Both the position numbers and the translations under genes were made by a program. A stretch of 33,804 bases of DNA from an uncultured Bacteroidales bacterium. GTDB taxonomy: Bacteria; Bacteroidota; Bacteroidia; Bacteroidales; Muribaculaceae. The stretch lies in NCBI GenBank assembly GCA_947175245.1, contig CAMWLW010000022.1, positions 1 through 33,804 on the forward strand, read 5' to 3'. Positions 23,926 to 32,330 of the stretch are shown piece by piece. The notes under the pieces are model-generated. The model did not search any database. It was not told where the DNA came from and saw only the letters and a program-made list of their open reading frames with translations. Position 1 is the stretch's first letter. Each line of letters opens with the position of its first letter.

Positions 23926-24975
23926 TTAGTCCAAATGCTGATTATTTAAACGATTATGGGCACGTTGTATTGCCTGCTGTAATTTTTGTTCGATCAGTTT
24001 GCTTTCAGGTAGTTTGGTTATGTAGTCGGCAATACGTATATTACTATCGCACAGATGCATCAGTTCGACATGTTCTTCGTTTTTGCCGGCACATAGAATA
24101 AGGCCGATTGGCTTATTTTCGCCCTCTACCATGTCATATTTCTCCAGCCATCTCAGATAAAGTTCCATTTGTCCCTTATAGGCTGCTTGAAATTTGCCAA
24201 GTTTAAGATCGATAGCAACTAAACAACGTAATCGTCGGTGATAAAAAAGCAGGTCGATATAGTAGTCTTCGTTATCAACTGTGATGCGTTTTTGGCGTGC
24301 CATGAAGGCAAAATCATTACCAAATTCAGTAAGAAAATGTTCAAGATCGGCAACGATGGCACTTTCAAGGTCTTTCTCTGTGTAATTACCCTGTAAACCA
24401 AGGAAATCTAAGACGTAAGGGTCTTGAAATACCAGATCGGGGGATAATTTGTGTTCGTTTCGCAGTTCTTCAAGGTCATGGAGTACCACCGATTCCGGCT
24501 GTTTTGCTATGGCAGTGCGCTCGTATAGCATGCTGTCGATTTTAGCTTTGAGAGTGCGTTTTGACCATCTTTGGTCGGCTGCCATAGTCAGATAGAAATT
24601 ACGTGCCAATTCATCTTCAATAGGTATAACTTGCAGAAAATGAGACCACGATAATTTGGACACCACTGGTGTCCAAATTGACATCTCGTTGAATCGTGAC
24701 GCAAAGAGTCTCATGCGGTTAAGATTTTTTTCAGAGAACTCGTGTCCGCCATATTGTTCGGTAAGTTGTTGTGAAAGATTAGATATTACTTGTTTACCGT
24801 ATTTTGCACGTTCTCCACCAAGCAATTTGCGGTTAATACGTTCTCCAATATGCCAATACAGCATTGTCATAGCTGAATTTACTGTAACTGCAACTTGTGC
24901 CTTGGTGGACTCAATCAGTTGACATACCTCAGACAATAGGTTATCTTCAAAAAGCGTATTTTCGGCTATTTCCAT
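23926..24975 (-). CDS. DUF1016/YhcG-family PD-(D/E)XK nuclease
   Basis: The 349-residue protein has the two-part YhcG layout. An N-terminal helical domain (about 10-150) shows YWHIGERINRKLLGGERAKYGK, LTEQYGGHEFSEKNLNRMRLF and LSWSHF. The C-terminal nuclease domain (about 180-340) shows FLGL, LESAIVADLEHFLTEFG (Glu204), YYIDLLFYHR (Asp241), IDLKLGKF (Asp256 and Lys258) and KGQMELYL, the spaced PD-(D/E)XK catalytic set. The family is often found beside restriction or other defence genes, but no such partner is here. The gene is clearly lower in GC than its neighbours and lies inside a glycan-use locus, so transfer is likely. It has its own strong -7 promoter box 19 bases upstream. Whether it is active in defence is not shown. 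Confidence 0.92.
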   Translation of the reverse strand: MEIAENTLFEDNLLSEVCQLIESTKAQVAVTVNSAMTMLYWHIGERINRKLLGGERAKYGKQVISNLSQQLTEQYGGHEFSEKNLNRMRLFASRFNEMSIWTPVVSKLSWSHFLQVIPIEDELARNFYLTMAADQRWSKRTLKAKIDSMLYERTAIAKQPESVVLHDLEELRNEHKLSPDLVFQDPYVLDFLGLQGNYTEKDLESAIVADLEHFLTEFGNDFAFMARQKRITVDNEDYYIDLLFYHRRLRCLVAIDLKLGKFQAAYKGQMELYLRWLEKYDMVEGENKPIGLILCAGKNEEHVELMHLCDSNIRIADYITKLPESKLIEQKLQQAIQRAHNRLNNQHLD

Positions 24976-24993
24976 ATCATTAATTATATATCA

Positions 24994-25001
24994 CAAAGAT
25001 A
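24994..25001 (-). promoter_or_regulatory. Promoter of the DUF1016 gene
   Basis: TATCTTTG on the minus strand is a perfect TAnnTTTG -7 box, placed so that transcription starts about 12 bases before the ATG at 24975. A clear TTTG box at -33 is not seen. The GH105-DUF2264 gene downstream probably depends on this promoter. Confidence 0.7.
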
Positions 25002-25075
25002 GTGAAATAACTTGAGTCATTAAGTATTGGATGGTATTATTCACTCACGACGAACCCTATATATCCTGCCAAAAT

Positions 25076-25123
25076 CTTGGAAAAGCGGCAAAAACAGGCG
25101 AAAATGGCTTGGAAAAGCGGCAA
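25076..25123 (-). repeat. Two direct 16-bp repeats, possible operator
   Basis: CTTGGAAAAGCGGCAA occurs at 25076-25091 and again at 25108-25123 (32-base spacing, about three helical turns). On the minus strand this is TTGCCGCTTTTCCAAG, about 75 bases upstream of the DUF1016 promoter and downstream of the GH43 stop. The core TTGCCGCTTTT recurs just upstream of the GH28 promoter at the right edge of the window. The remainder of the 203-bp gap is AT-rich without other structure I can name. Confidence 0.5.
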
Positions 25124-25178
25124 GGCTATTCTTAAATATTTGATATTGCGACACTTAATATTTTGCTCTGAATCGGGG

Positions 25179-26249
25179 TCAGTCGGTGGCGATGCCCCAG
25201 CGGTCGATGAGGCGGGTGGCCTCGGCGGCGGTGAGGGGGATGACGGCGCCGTGTTTGGGTGAGGTGAAGCCGACGGTCTTCATGACGCCTTCGTTGAAGC
25301 GTCCCAAGGGGGTGAAGGTCTTGAAGTCGGTGGTCTCGACAAAGCCGAAGTTGTGGGGCTCGATGCCGTAGATGTCGTACATGAGCACGTAACGGTCGGT
25401 GCCGATGCGACGCCACACGTTGGGTGCCTCGCAGGCTTTGTCTTCGGTATCAATCCACTCGTCGAAATACTGCCAGGGACCTGTGAGGCTGTCGGCTACG
25501 GCCTGTTTGATGCCGGGGGTGCCGTCGTGGGCCACGTACATCATGTGATACTTGCCGTCGACCAGGGTGATGTCGGCGTCGATGGCGCTCTTGGTGGTGT
25601 CGGGGTAGTTGTAGAGCAGCTGAGGACGGTCGAGCAGGCGGTCGTAGTCATCGCTCACATGTACGCTATAGAGTCGGTTGGGGCCGTTGCCAAACCGGCT
25701 TGTGTAATATATCATCAGCTGTCCGGCCTCGTTGTCGTAGATTGTCTCGGGGGCCCATACGCAGCCAATGTTGGCATACTCGGGGGCGATGCTGTCGAAC
25801 ATGAGGTTGGTGCGCGTCCAGTTGATGAGGTCGGGTGACTTCATGAGCACGAGGCCGCGGTTGTTGCCCCAGCCGTATTGCTCGCCCGGCCGTTCCCACT
25901 CGGTGTCACGGTAGCCGTGGTCGCGGGCGAAGATGTGCAGGTCGGTCATCGAGAGGTAGAAGTTGCCGTCGGCTCCACGATAAATGTGGGGGTCACGGAT
26001 GCCTCGCTGCAGGGCGATGGTGTCGCCGCTGAATATGGGGTTGCCGCCGTTGAGGGTGGCGAATGTGTAGCCGTCATGGCTGATGGCCATGTGCAGCCCG
26101 TGGGTCGGGTCGAGGTGGTAGACCATGAGGTATGCGCTGAGTGTGTCGGCGCCGTCGGTGCTGTCGGTTGAGTTTGAATTGGCGCGGCCGCCGCACGAGG
26201 CGAGAAGTGCCGTGGCGATTATCGCCATGATGTGAAATCGTAGGTTCAT
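25179..26249 (-). CDS. GH43-like five-bladed propeller lipoprotein
   Basis: The 356-residue protein has a lipoprotein signal peptide with lipobox LLASC (acylated Cys19) and a Ser/Asn/Asp-rich tether (21-38). The rest shows the repeating pattern of GH43/GH117-type beta propellers: LMVYHLDPTHGLHMAISHDG (41-60), GIRDPHIYRGADGNFYL (83-99), KSPDLINWTR, GCVWAPETIYDNEAGQLMIYY (162-182), SAIDADITLVDGKYHMMYV and CEAPNVW (273-279). The Asp86, Glu168 and Glu274 positions are candidate acids; I cannot assign them with certainty. The likely substrate is an arabinose-, xylose- or galactose-containing side chain. It is the last gene of the GH28-GH92 operon, 20 bases after rnhB. Confidence 0.83.
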   Translation of the reverse strand: MNLRFHIMAIIATALLASCGGRANSNSTDSTDGADTLSAYLMVYHLDPTHGLHMAISHDGYTFATLNGGNPIFSGDTIALQRGIRDPHIYRGADGNFYLSMTDLHIFARDHGYRDTEWERPGEQYGWGNNRGLVLMKSPDLINWTRTNLMFDSIAPEYANIGCVWAPETIYDNEAGQLMIYYTSRFGNGPNRLYSVHVSDDYDRLLDRPQLLYNYPDTTKSAIDADITLVDGKYHMMYVAHDGTPGIKQAVADSLTGPWQYFDEWIDTEDKACEAPNVWRRIGTDRYVLMYDIYGIEPHNFGFVETTDFKTFTPLGRFNEGVMKTVGFTSPKHGAVIPLTAAEATRLIDRWGIATD

Positions 26250-26269
26250 GATGTGTATGAGTGATTGGT

Positions 26270-26884
26270 TTACAGGTCGAGTGTGAGCTGGGTGTCGAGC
26301 AGTCGGAATGACATGCGGTGATGGGGCGAGGCGCCGTAGCGGCTGATGGCGTCACGGTGGGCCCGTGTGGGATAGCCTTTGTTGACGTCCCAGGCATACA
26401 TGGGATAGTCGGCGTGCAGGCGGCGCATCTCGTCGTCACGGTAGGTCTTGGCCAGGATGGATGCGGCGGCTATGTTGGCCAGCTTGCCGTCGCCTTTTAC
26501 TACTGTCTGCCAGGCTATGTCGCGCCAGGGCTTGAAGCGGTTGCCGTCGACAACGATGTGACCGGGGATGACGGTGAGGGCGTCGAGGGCTCGGTGCATG
26601 GCCAGTATCGAGGCGTTGAGTATGTTGATTTGGTCAATCTCGTCGGCGGTGACGACACCCACGGCCCACGCCAGGGCGTGCGCCTCAATGTCGGCGCGCA
26701 GCTGGTAGCGATGTTTCTCGCTGAGCTGCTTGGAGTCGTTGAGCAACGGGTTTGAGTAGTCGGGCGGCAGGATGACGGCGGCGGCATAGACTGGGCCGGC
26801 GAGGCATCCGCGGCCGGCTTCGTCACATCCGGCCTCGTTCAAGCCGGCCTTGAGACATGGGGGCAGGGGGTTATGTTGTTTCAT
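26270..26884 (-). CDS. rnhB: Ribonuclease HII
   Basis: The 204-residue enzyme cleaves RNA in RNA-DNA hybrids, including single ribonucleotides in DNA. The start is the ATG at 26884 (MKQHNPLPP), overlapping the rsmF-like stop as ATGA; a longer frame upstream is not supported. Active-site motifs are all present: [13 protein letters not shown] (20-32, Asp21 and Glu22), NDSKQLS (49-55), HIVVDGN (Asp113) and [13 protein letters not shown] (Asp150). It is a housekeeping gene embedded among glycosidases. Confidence 0.96.
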   Translation of the reverse strand: MKQHNPLPPCLKAGLNEAGCDEAGRGCLAGPVYAAAVILPPDYSNPLLNDSKQLSEKHRYQLRADIEAHALAWAVGVVTADEIDQINILNASILAMHRALDALTVIPGHIVVDGNRFKPWRDIAWQTVVKGDGKLANIAAASILAKTYRDDEMRRLHADYPMYAWDVNKGYPTRAHRDAISRYGASPHHRMSFRLLDTQLTLDL

Positions 26885-28266
26885 CTTATATTCTGTAATA
26901 TGCGCCACTGGGGCGGATAGAGGTTGTTGGAGCGGTTGCCGATGTTCTTGACCCATCCCAGAGGGTAACCGCCGTGGGTGAGCAATACGAAGCCTCGGGG
27001 CGTGCCGTCGGGCAGTACTATGGTGTCACGGTGCAGGTAGGCGAGCGCCGTGTCGGTGTCGACCTCGACCTCGGGGAGTGAGCCGCGGCGGTAGAGTGGT
27101 GACAGGGCGAGTGCCTGAGCCGGGATGTAGTCGCGGCCCTTGACGGTGGCGAGGTGGGTGCCGGGCATGATGACGTCGAGGGCATCGAGCAGCTTGGCGA
27201 GGTGTTGCTTCCACGCGGGTGAGATGCCATACAGCTCGCCGTCGGGCGTGGTGGTAAGGTGCAGTGATGCCGGAAGCCAGTCGGGCAGTTTGGCGGCAGC
27301 GGTTTTTTCGGGTCGGCGGCGCTGATTATCATTGGCCTTGGTCGGGGAGGCCGTCCCGGGTTTGCGCAACACGGCCATGAACAGTCCCTCGCCTTCAACG
27401 CGGTGGGGCATGAAGCGGTAGCATGGGTAGGGTGTACCGATGCCGGGAAGTATGCCCGGGAAAGCGGCGGTGTCGATGTCGACGGGCTCGGCGCCGTATG
27501 TGTCGGCGATGTAGGCCACCATCTCCTCGTTCTCGGCGCGGTTGAATGTGCAGGTGCTGTATATGAACAGTCCGCCGGGCTTGAGGGCGGGCCACAGGTT
27601 GTCGATGATCTCGCGCTGGCGCTCGGCACACTGTGCCACCAGGGCCGGCGACCACTGACTCACAGCTTCGGGATCCTTGCGCATCATCCCCTCGCCTGAG
27701 CATGGCACGTCGGCGGCAATGATGTCGAACATGGCGCGCAGCTTGGCTATGCGGCGTGTGTCACCACGCGACACGACGGTGTCGGGGTGGCCCCACTTGC
27801 TGAGGTTCTCCCGGAGTATTGAAGCGCGTTTGAAGTCCCACTCGTTGGCTACGACAAGTGAGCCTGCCGGCAAGCGGTCGATGGCGGCGGTGGTTTTTCC
27901 GCCGGGCGCGGCACATGCGTCGAGGTAGACGAGCGGCGTGTCGCGTTCATCGCGGGTCAGGGTGTCGATAACGTGGCTCAGGAACATCGACGAGGCGTCC
28001 TGAACGTAGTAGCGCCCCTGGTGAATGGCCGGGTCGAGGGTAAAGCGCGGGCGCTCGGCAAGGTAGTAACCGTTGTCACACCACGGCACGGGGTTGCCGA
28101 GCGGCCGGCCGGCGATGTCGGTTACCGGCTTGTGGCTGCCGCGCATGTTGAGGCGCACCGAGACTGACGCCGGGGTCGACTCGAGGGCCTCGATGAGTCC
28201 GCCGACGCGTGGTTCGAGTGCGGTCAGGGCTGTTATCTGTTCTATAAACTGTTTGGGTAGTGGCAT
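26881..28266 (-). CDS. rRNA m5C methyltransferase, NOL1/NOP2/Sun family (RsmF-like)
   Basis: The 461-residue protein has an N-terminal part (PKQF...PASVSVRLN), the AdoMet-dependent methyltransferase core (about 85-300) and a C-terminal RsmF-type domain ending with GYPLGWVKN. Core motifs are [24 protein letters not shown] (116-126), [22 protein letters not shown] (186-199, Cys189) and [11 protein letters not shown] (237-247, Cys239); the two cysteines are those used in m5C formation and product release. The target is probably a 16S rRNA cytosine as for RsmF, but the exact position is not deducible. Its start lies 8 bases after the phosphatase stop. Confidence 0.93.
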   Translation of the reverse strand: MPLPKQFIEQITALTALEPRVGGLIEALESTPASVSVRLNMRGSHKPVTDIAGRPLGNPVPWCDNGYYLAERPRFTLDPAIHQGRYYVQDASSMFLSHVIDTLTRDERDTPLVYLDACAAPGGKTTAAIDRLPAGSLVVANEWDFKRASILRENLSKWGHPDTVVSRGDTRRIAKLRAMFDIIAADVPCSGEGMMRKDPEAVSQWSPALVAQCAERQREIIDNLWPALKPGGLFIYSTCTFNRAENEEMVAYIADTYGAEPVDIDTAAFPGILPGIGTPYPCYRFMPHRVEGEGLFMAVLRKPGTASPTKANDNQRRRPEKTAAAKLPDWLPASLHLTTTPDGELYGISPAWKQHLAKLLDALDVIMPGTHLATVKGRDYIPAQALALSPLYRRGSLPEVEVDTDTALAYLHRDTIVLPDGTPRGFVLLTHGGYPLGWVKNIGNRSNNLYPPQWRILQNIR

Positions 28267-28274
28267 ACGGTAAA

Positions 28275-30050
28275 CTATTTGTAGGCGTTGGCGCTATCTA
28301 TGGCTTGTTGCCACAGGCGGCTGACATCGCTCCAGCGGTAGTAGCCGCCGTGGAGCGACTCGAGGGGCAGACGCGCCGGCCGCTCGTTAAGGCGTATTAA
28401 TACCAGAGGCTCGTCGCCGTCGGCAGATGTGAGGAGTATGACCTGCAGATTGGCTGCCATCGGGGTGAGGTTGAAGTCCTGCCAGTCGTCGGCATACTGC
28501 CCGGGGTTGGCTATAGAGGCATCGGCACCCTCGATCTGCATCAGGGCGAGCAGGCGCAGCAGCGCCGTGTCGTGGCCGAAACGCAGGGTTACCGTGCGGT
28601 CAGGGCGCAGTCCGGCAGCCATGCTGTCGATGTCGTTGACGAAGTGTGTGAGCAGATTGGCCGCGCTACGCGGGCCGGGCGCCCCGGTGACTGGATTGTT
28701 GCCGTGCAGATAATACATCTTGTAATTGAGTGCCGACCACAGGTCATACAGCTCGTCGGTGGTGAAAATATCCATCAGGTCGACTCCCGGCTCGACATCC
28801 TGGCCGTCGATGGCGATGTCGTGCAGAATCCATGCAAGACGGATGGGGTCGGGCACACCCGTGGGGTCGGTGAACAGCGATGCCATCAACCGGCCGGGTT
28901 GCACGACTGAGTCGCGCCATGCCGTGAGGTCGTTCCACCAGTCGGCGGTGGAAGCGTTGACGGCTTTCATGTCGGCGTTGGAGTAGCTGATGAAGTTCAT
29001 GTCGCCGGGCGCGGCGTGGCGGTTGACCGTGAGGCGCGGGTTGAGCTCCTTGAGCTGCTCGCTGAAGGCGCTCATGCTCATTATGCAGCGCGGCTCGATC
29101 GAGCTATGGGCCACCACGCGGGCGTGGCTGCCGTCAAATAGCCGGGGGAAACGGTCGTGCAGTCGTCGGGCTATGCCACGATGCTGACGTTCACCCAGGG
29201 GGGAGAGCGCCCCGGCGTTGCCACGGGCCTGTTGCTCAAAAACGTGCAGACGCCCGAGCACGTCATGGCCGAGAGGCGTCAGTCCGTCAAGGCGGGCGGC
29301 GCTGTCGAGTGCGGCGATAGCCTCGTCATACTCCCATGTCTTGATTATCCAGCGCGAGCCGTGGCGGCCATAGTGGCTGATGAATGTCACCTCGTAGCCG
29401 TCGGGCATAGCCGGCATCACGTCGCTGTCATGCGGGTAGGCATAATATATGCCGCCCGAGCGCCCGGGACACTCGGCAATGAGTTCGCGCGCTGTCTTGG
29501 CGCGGCGGTGCTGTATCGGCGTGGCCGTCCAGTTGATTTCGTGAGGGTTGCCCTGCATCGAGGTTATCAGTGGCAGGACGGGGTTGTTGCTGACCGACAT
29601 ACGTGTCGTGCCACCTGCCGCGGTAGCCTCGATGACGGGTGCATCGGGAGCCGAGACAAGCGTCCAGCCGATACCGCCTATCGTGGCATGCCCGGCTGTG
29701 ACGAGCGAGTCGAGCGACTGCCGTGACAGCATGGCGAAGGTCTCGTTGGCCGGGAGGGTGACGTGGTTGCCGTCCTCGGGCATGAGGTAGGAGAGAGCGT
29801 CGCCGCTCTTCACGGCCTCGGGCAGCATGGTGTAGCTGCCGTGCCACATCCTGAGGTTGCGCTCTATTTCCCAGTCGAGTGTGACCGAGCCGTCGGGCTG
29901 TCGGCAGAATGTGGTGCTGAAGCGCCGCGTCTGGCCGTGGAGTTTGTAGACGAGCCTTACCGAGTCACACGCGGTGTCCATAGCGGCCGAGAGCTGGCCG
30001 ACGCATGTGAGGGCTGACAGTATAAGTAGGTAGCGGATTGATTTGAGCAT
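28275..30050 (-). CDS. Secreted histidine acid phosphatase (phytase-like) with N-terminal extension
   Basis: The 591-residue protein has a signal peptide (1-22, ends QLSAA). Residues about 25-170 form a beta-rich region I do not recognise, with TLDWEIERN and SYTMLPEAV. The histidine phosphatase domain covers about 195-590: the nucleophile motif SHYGRHGSRW (225-234, His230), TPLGHDVLGRLH, LSPLGERQHRGIARRLHDRF (282-301), RVVAHSSIEPRCIMSMSAF and the proton-donor motif RFGHDTALLRLLA (490-502, Asp494). The HD ending is that of acid phosphatases/phytases; MINPP-type enzymes have HAE instead. The substrate may be phytate or sugar phosphates. Location between GH92 and rsmF-like genes with 8-9 base gaps shows co-transcription. 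Confidence 0.88.
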   Translation of the reverse strand: MLKSIRYLLILSALTCVGQLSAAMDTACDSVRLVYKLHGQTRRFSTTFCRQPDGSVTLDWEIERNLRMWHGSYTMLPEAVKSGDALSYLMPEDGNHVTLPANETFAMLSRQSLDSLVTAGHATIGGIGWTLVSAPDAPVIEATAAGGTTRMSVSNNPVLPLITSMQGNPHEINWTATPIQHRRAKTARELIAECPGRSGGIYYAYPHDSDVMPAMPDGYEVTFISHYGRHGSRWIIKTWEYDEAIAALDSAARLDGLTPLGHDVLGRLHVFEQQARGNAGALSPLGERQHRGIARRLHDRFPRLFDGSHARVVAHSSIEPRCIMSMSAFSEQLKELNPRLTVNRHAAPGDMNFISYSNADMKAVNASTADWWNDLTAWRDSVVQPGRLMASLFTDPTGVPDPIRLAWILHDIAIDGQDVEPGVDLMDIFTTDELYDLWSALNYKMYYLHGNNPVTGAPGPRSAANLLTHFVNDIDSMAAGLRPDRTVTLRFGHDTALLRLLALMQIEGADASIANPGQYADDWQDFNLTPMAANLQVILLTSADGDEPLVLIRLNERPARLPLESLHGGYYRWSDVSRLWQQAIDSANAYK

Positions 30051-30059
30051 GACAGCAAC

Positions 30060-32330
30060 TTATTTGTTAAACATTTCGCGGCCCCAGCCTGTCGGTTTGG
30101 CGCCCATCGTGAGCTCGAGGGTGCCGCCGTTGACGATGTCGCGGTGGGAGATGGTCGACAGTGGGTAGTCAACACCGTTCAGGCGCGCGCCTACGATGTA
30201 AGGACGCTTCGTGGAGTCGAAGTTTATTGCCTTGATAGTGAATTTGTTGTCGTTCGGGAGACTGAGGGTGCTCCACTCTACAAGCGGTGAGTGGATGAGG
30301 TAGTAGTCGTGGCCGGCGTTGGGGTAGAGGCCGAGCATGTGGAATGCGAGCCACGATGACATGGCGCCCGAGTCGTCGTTGCCGGGCAGTCCGGCCGGGC
30401 CGGCGTTATAGTTTCGGGCGATGATGTCGTGAACGCGCTGTGACGACCTGTCGGGCTTGCCAAGCCAGTGGTAGATGCACGGTGTCATGAACGACGGCTC
30501 GTTGTTGACGTTGAAGTGACCGTGGTCGAAGAATGTGTCGAGACGGTGCTCCATCGCTTCGGGGCCGCCACATGCCTCGATGAGGCCGGGAACGTCGTGG
30601 GGGATGCTGAGCGAGTATTCCCACGACGATGCCTCGTAGAAGAACATGTCCCACCACGGTGTGTACCACGGCCCCTCGAACGTGACGGGGGTGTAGACGT
30701 AGTGCGGCCTTGGCTCGGGGCCGTGACCGAACGGCAGCGAGTCGAGCCATTCGCCCCGGCGGTCGCGCGGCATGATGAAGCCCCTGACGCCGTCGTGCTC
30801 ATAGTCGGCGCGCCACAGGTTGCGCCAGTTGCCCGAGCGACGGGTGTACAGGTCGCGCAGGTCGGTGTAGCCGAGCGAGTCGGCCACGGTGGCGATGGCA
30901 TGGTCACACAGGCTGTACTCGACCGTGCGGTTGCCGGCGCGCGCGATGCCGTGGGGTATGTAGCCGAGCTCGTTGTACTCGCGCAGTCCGCCGCGGCCCT
31001 CGGCTTCCTCGTTGCCGCCGGGAGGCACCTCGGCATCCTTGAGCATAGCCTTGAGTGCGAGCTCATAGTCAATGCCGTCGAGCCCCTTGACGAGCGCGTC
31101 GGCTATGACCACATCGGCGTTAGAGCCGCCCTGGGTGCGCCCGTTGGCATTGCCGCTGCGTGCGTCGGGTATGTAGCCGTCGCGGCGGTAGATGGTGAGC
31201 ATTGAGTTGACGATGTCGCGCTGGCGGTCGGGGTCGAGGATGGTGATGAGCGGCATCGACGAGCGGTAGGTGTCCCAGATGGCGTAATAGTCGTCATAGT
31301 AGGGCGTCGGGTCGTTCCACAGGGGGCACTCACCGGTGCGGTCAGACGGCATTATCATCGTGTGGTAGAGGGCAGTGTAGAACATGCGCCTGAGGCTGTC
31401 GGGGGTCGACGGCGCCAGGTTCACGCGGCCTAAAAGCGAGTCCCACTCGTCGAGCAGTTCGCTGTGAACGCGGTCAAACGACTTGGCGGCAACCTGTTGC
31501 ATGTAGTTGTGGCGTGCGCGCAGCTCGCTTATGAACGAGATGCCTATCCTGACGGTGACGGTGTCGACACCGGGGGCGAAGCGCAGCAGGGCGCCGGTCT
31601 TGTCGCCCATGTCGGCACGGGCGCGGTCGCTGCCGATAACGTCGCCGCGCCAGGTGGCACAGTCAACGAACGGTGCCGAGGTGGTGGCGTAGAAGTAGAC
31701 CGTGTAGGCGCGGCCGTTGTTCCATCCGCCTCTGATGCGCGAGTAGCCCTGCACGGCGTTGTCGCCCACAATCTCGACCTGTGAGCCCACGAGCTGCTGG
31801 GCCTCGCGTGCGTCGGGCACGGGCGTCTCGCCCAGGAAGAATCCGGCGTCGACAGCCAGGCCGTTGACCTCGCTGCCGGCAGGGTAGGTGATGCGGTAGA
31901 CCGAGGCGCGCGGGGCGGTTGTTACTTCGACCGAGATGCCCGACTCGTTCAGCCGCGTGGCATAGTAGCCGAGTTTCACGGTCTCGCCGGCGCGGGTGTC
32001 GTAGTGGGTGGTCGACGACATGCCGTCGGGGCCGGTGAACGGCATGATGAGGATGTTGCCGTATTTGGGGCCGCCGCCGGTGCCGCTCACATGGGTCTGG
32101 GCGAAGCCGTCGATGCGCTCGGGCATAGGCAGCCAGCCGCTGTTGGGCGACGGGGTGCAGTCGGGCGACGGCTTTACCATGCCGAACGGGTGGCTCGGGC
32201 CTATGAACACGCGGCCGAGCCCCTCTGACCCGATCGTGGGGTCGACATACTGTGACGGGCGTCGGTTATCGCCTGCCGCGGCAGTGATGCCGACGAGCGT
32301 TAGAGCGGTGGCAATGAGGAGTGTGCGCAT
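30060..32330 (-). CDS. GH92 alpha-mannosidase
   Basis: The 756-residue secreted protein has a signal peptide (1-19) and the full GH92 layout. The N-terminal beta-sandwich starts VDPTIGSEGLGRVFIGPSHP with FGMVKPSPDC, then GFAQTHVSGTGGGPKYGN. The catalytic (alpha/alpha)6 domain shows FYTALYHTMIMPSDRT, YAIWDTYRSSMPLITIL, NNEPSFMTPCIYHW (609-622) and the highly conserved GNDDSGAMSSW (650-660). GH92 enzymes are calcium-dependent inverting exo-alpha-mannosidases acting on N-glycan or yeast-mannan branches. The ATG directly abuts the TAA of the GH28-like gene, so translation is probably coupled. The precise linkage cleaved cannot be read from sequence. Confidence 0.95.
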   Translation of the reverse strand: MRTLLIATALTLVGITAAAGDNRRPSQYVDPTIGSEGLGRVFIGPSHPFGMVKPSPDCTPSPNSGWLPMPERIDGFAQTHVSGTGGGPKYGNILIMPFTGPDGMSSTTHYDTRAGETVKLGYYATRLNESGISVEVTTAPRASVYRITYPAGSEVNGLAVDAGFFLGETPVPDAREAQQLVGSQVEIVGDNAVQGYSRIRGGWNNGRAYTVYFYATTSAPFVDCATWRGDVIGSDRARADMGDKTGALLRFAPGVDTVTVRIGISFISELRARHNYMQQVAAKSFDRVHSELLDEWDSLLGRVNLAPSTPDSLRRMFYTALYHTMIMPSDRTGECPLWNDPTPYYDDYYAIWDTYRSSMPLITILDPDRQRDIVNSMLTIYRRDGYIPDARSGNANGRTQGGSNADVVIADALVKGLDGIDYELALKAMLKDAEVPPGGNEEAEGRGGLREYNELGYIPHGIARAGNRTVEYSLCDHAIATVADSLGYTDLRDLYTRRSGNWRNLWRADYEHDGVRGFIMPRDRRGEWLDSLPFGHGPEPRPHYVYTPVTFEGPWYTPWWDMFFYEASSWEYSLSIPHDVPGLIEACGGPEAMEHRLDTFFDHGHFNVNNEPSFMTPCIYHWLGKPDRSSQRVHDIIARNYNAGPAGLPGNDDSGAMSSWLAFHMLGLYPNAGHDYYLIHSPLVEWSTLSLPNDNKFTIKAINFDSTKRPYIVGARLNGVDYPLSTISHRDIVNGGTLELTMGAKPTGWGREMFNK

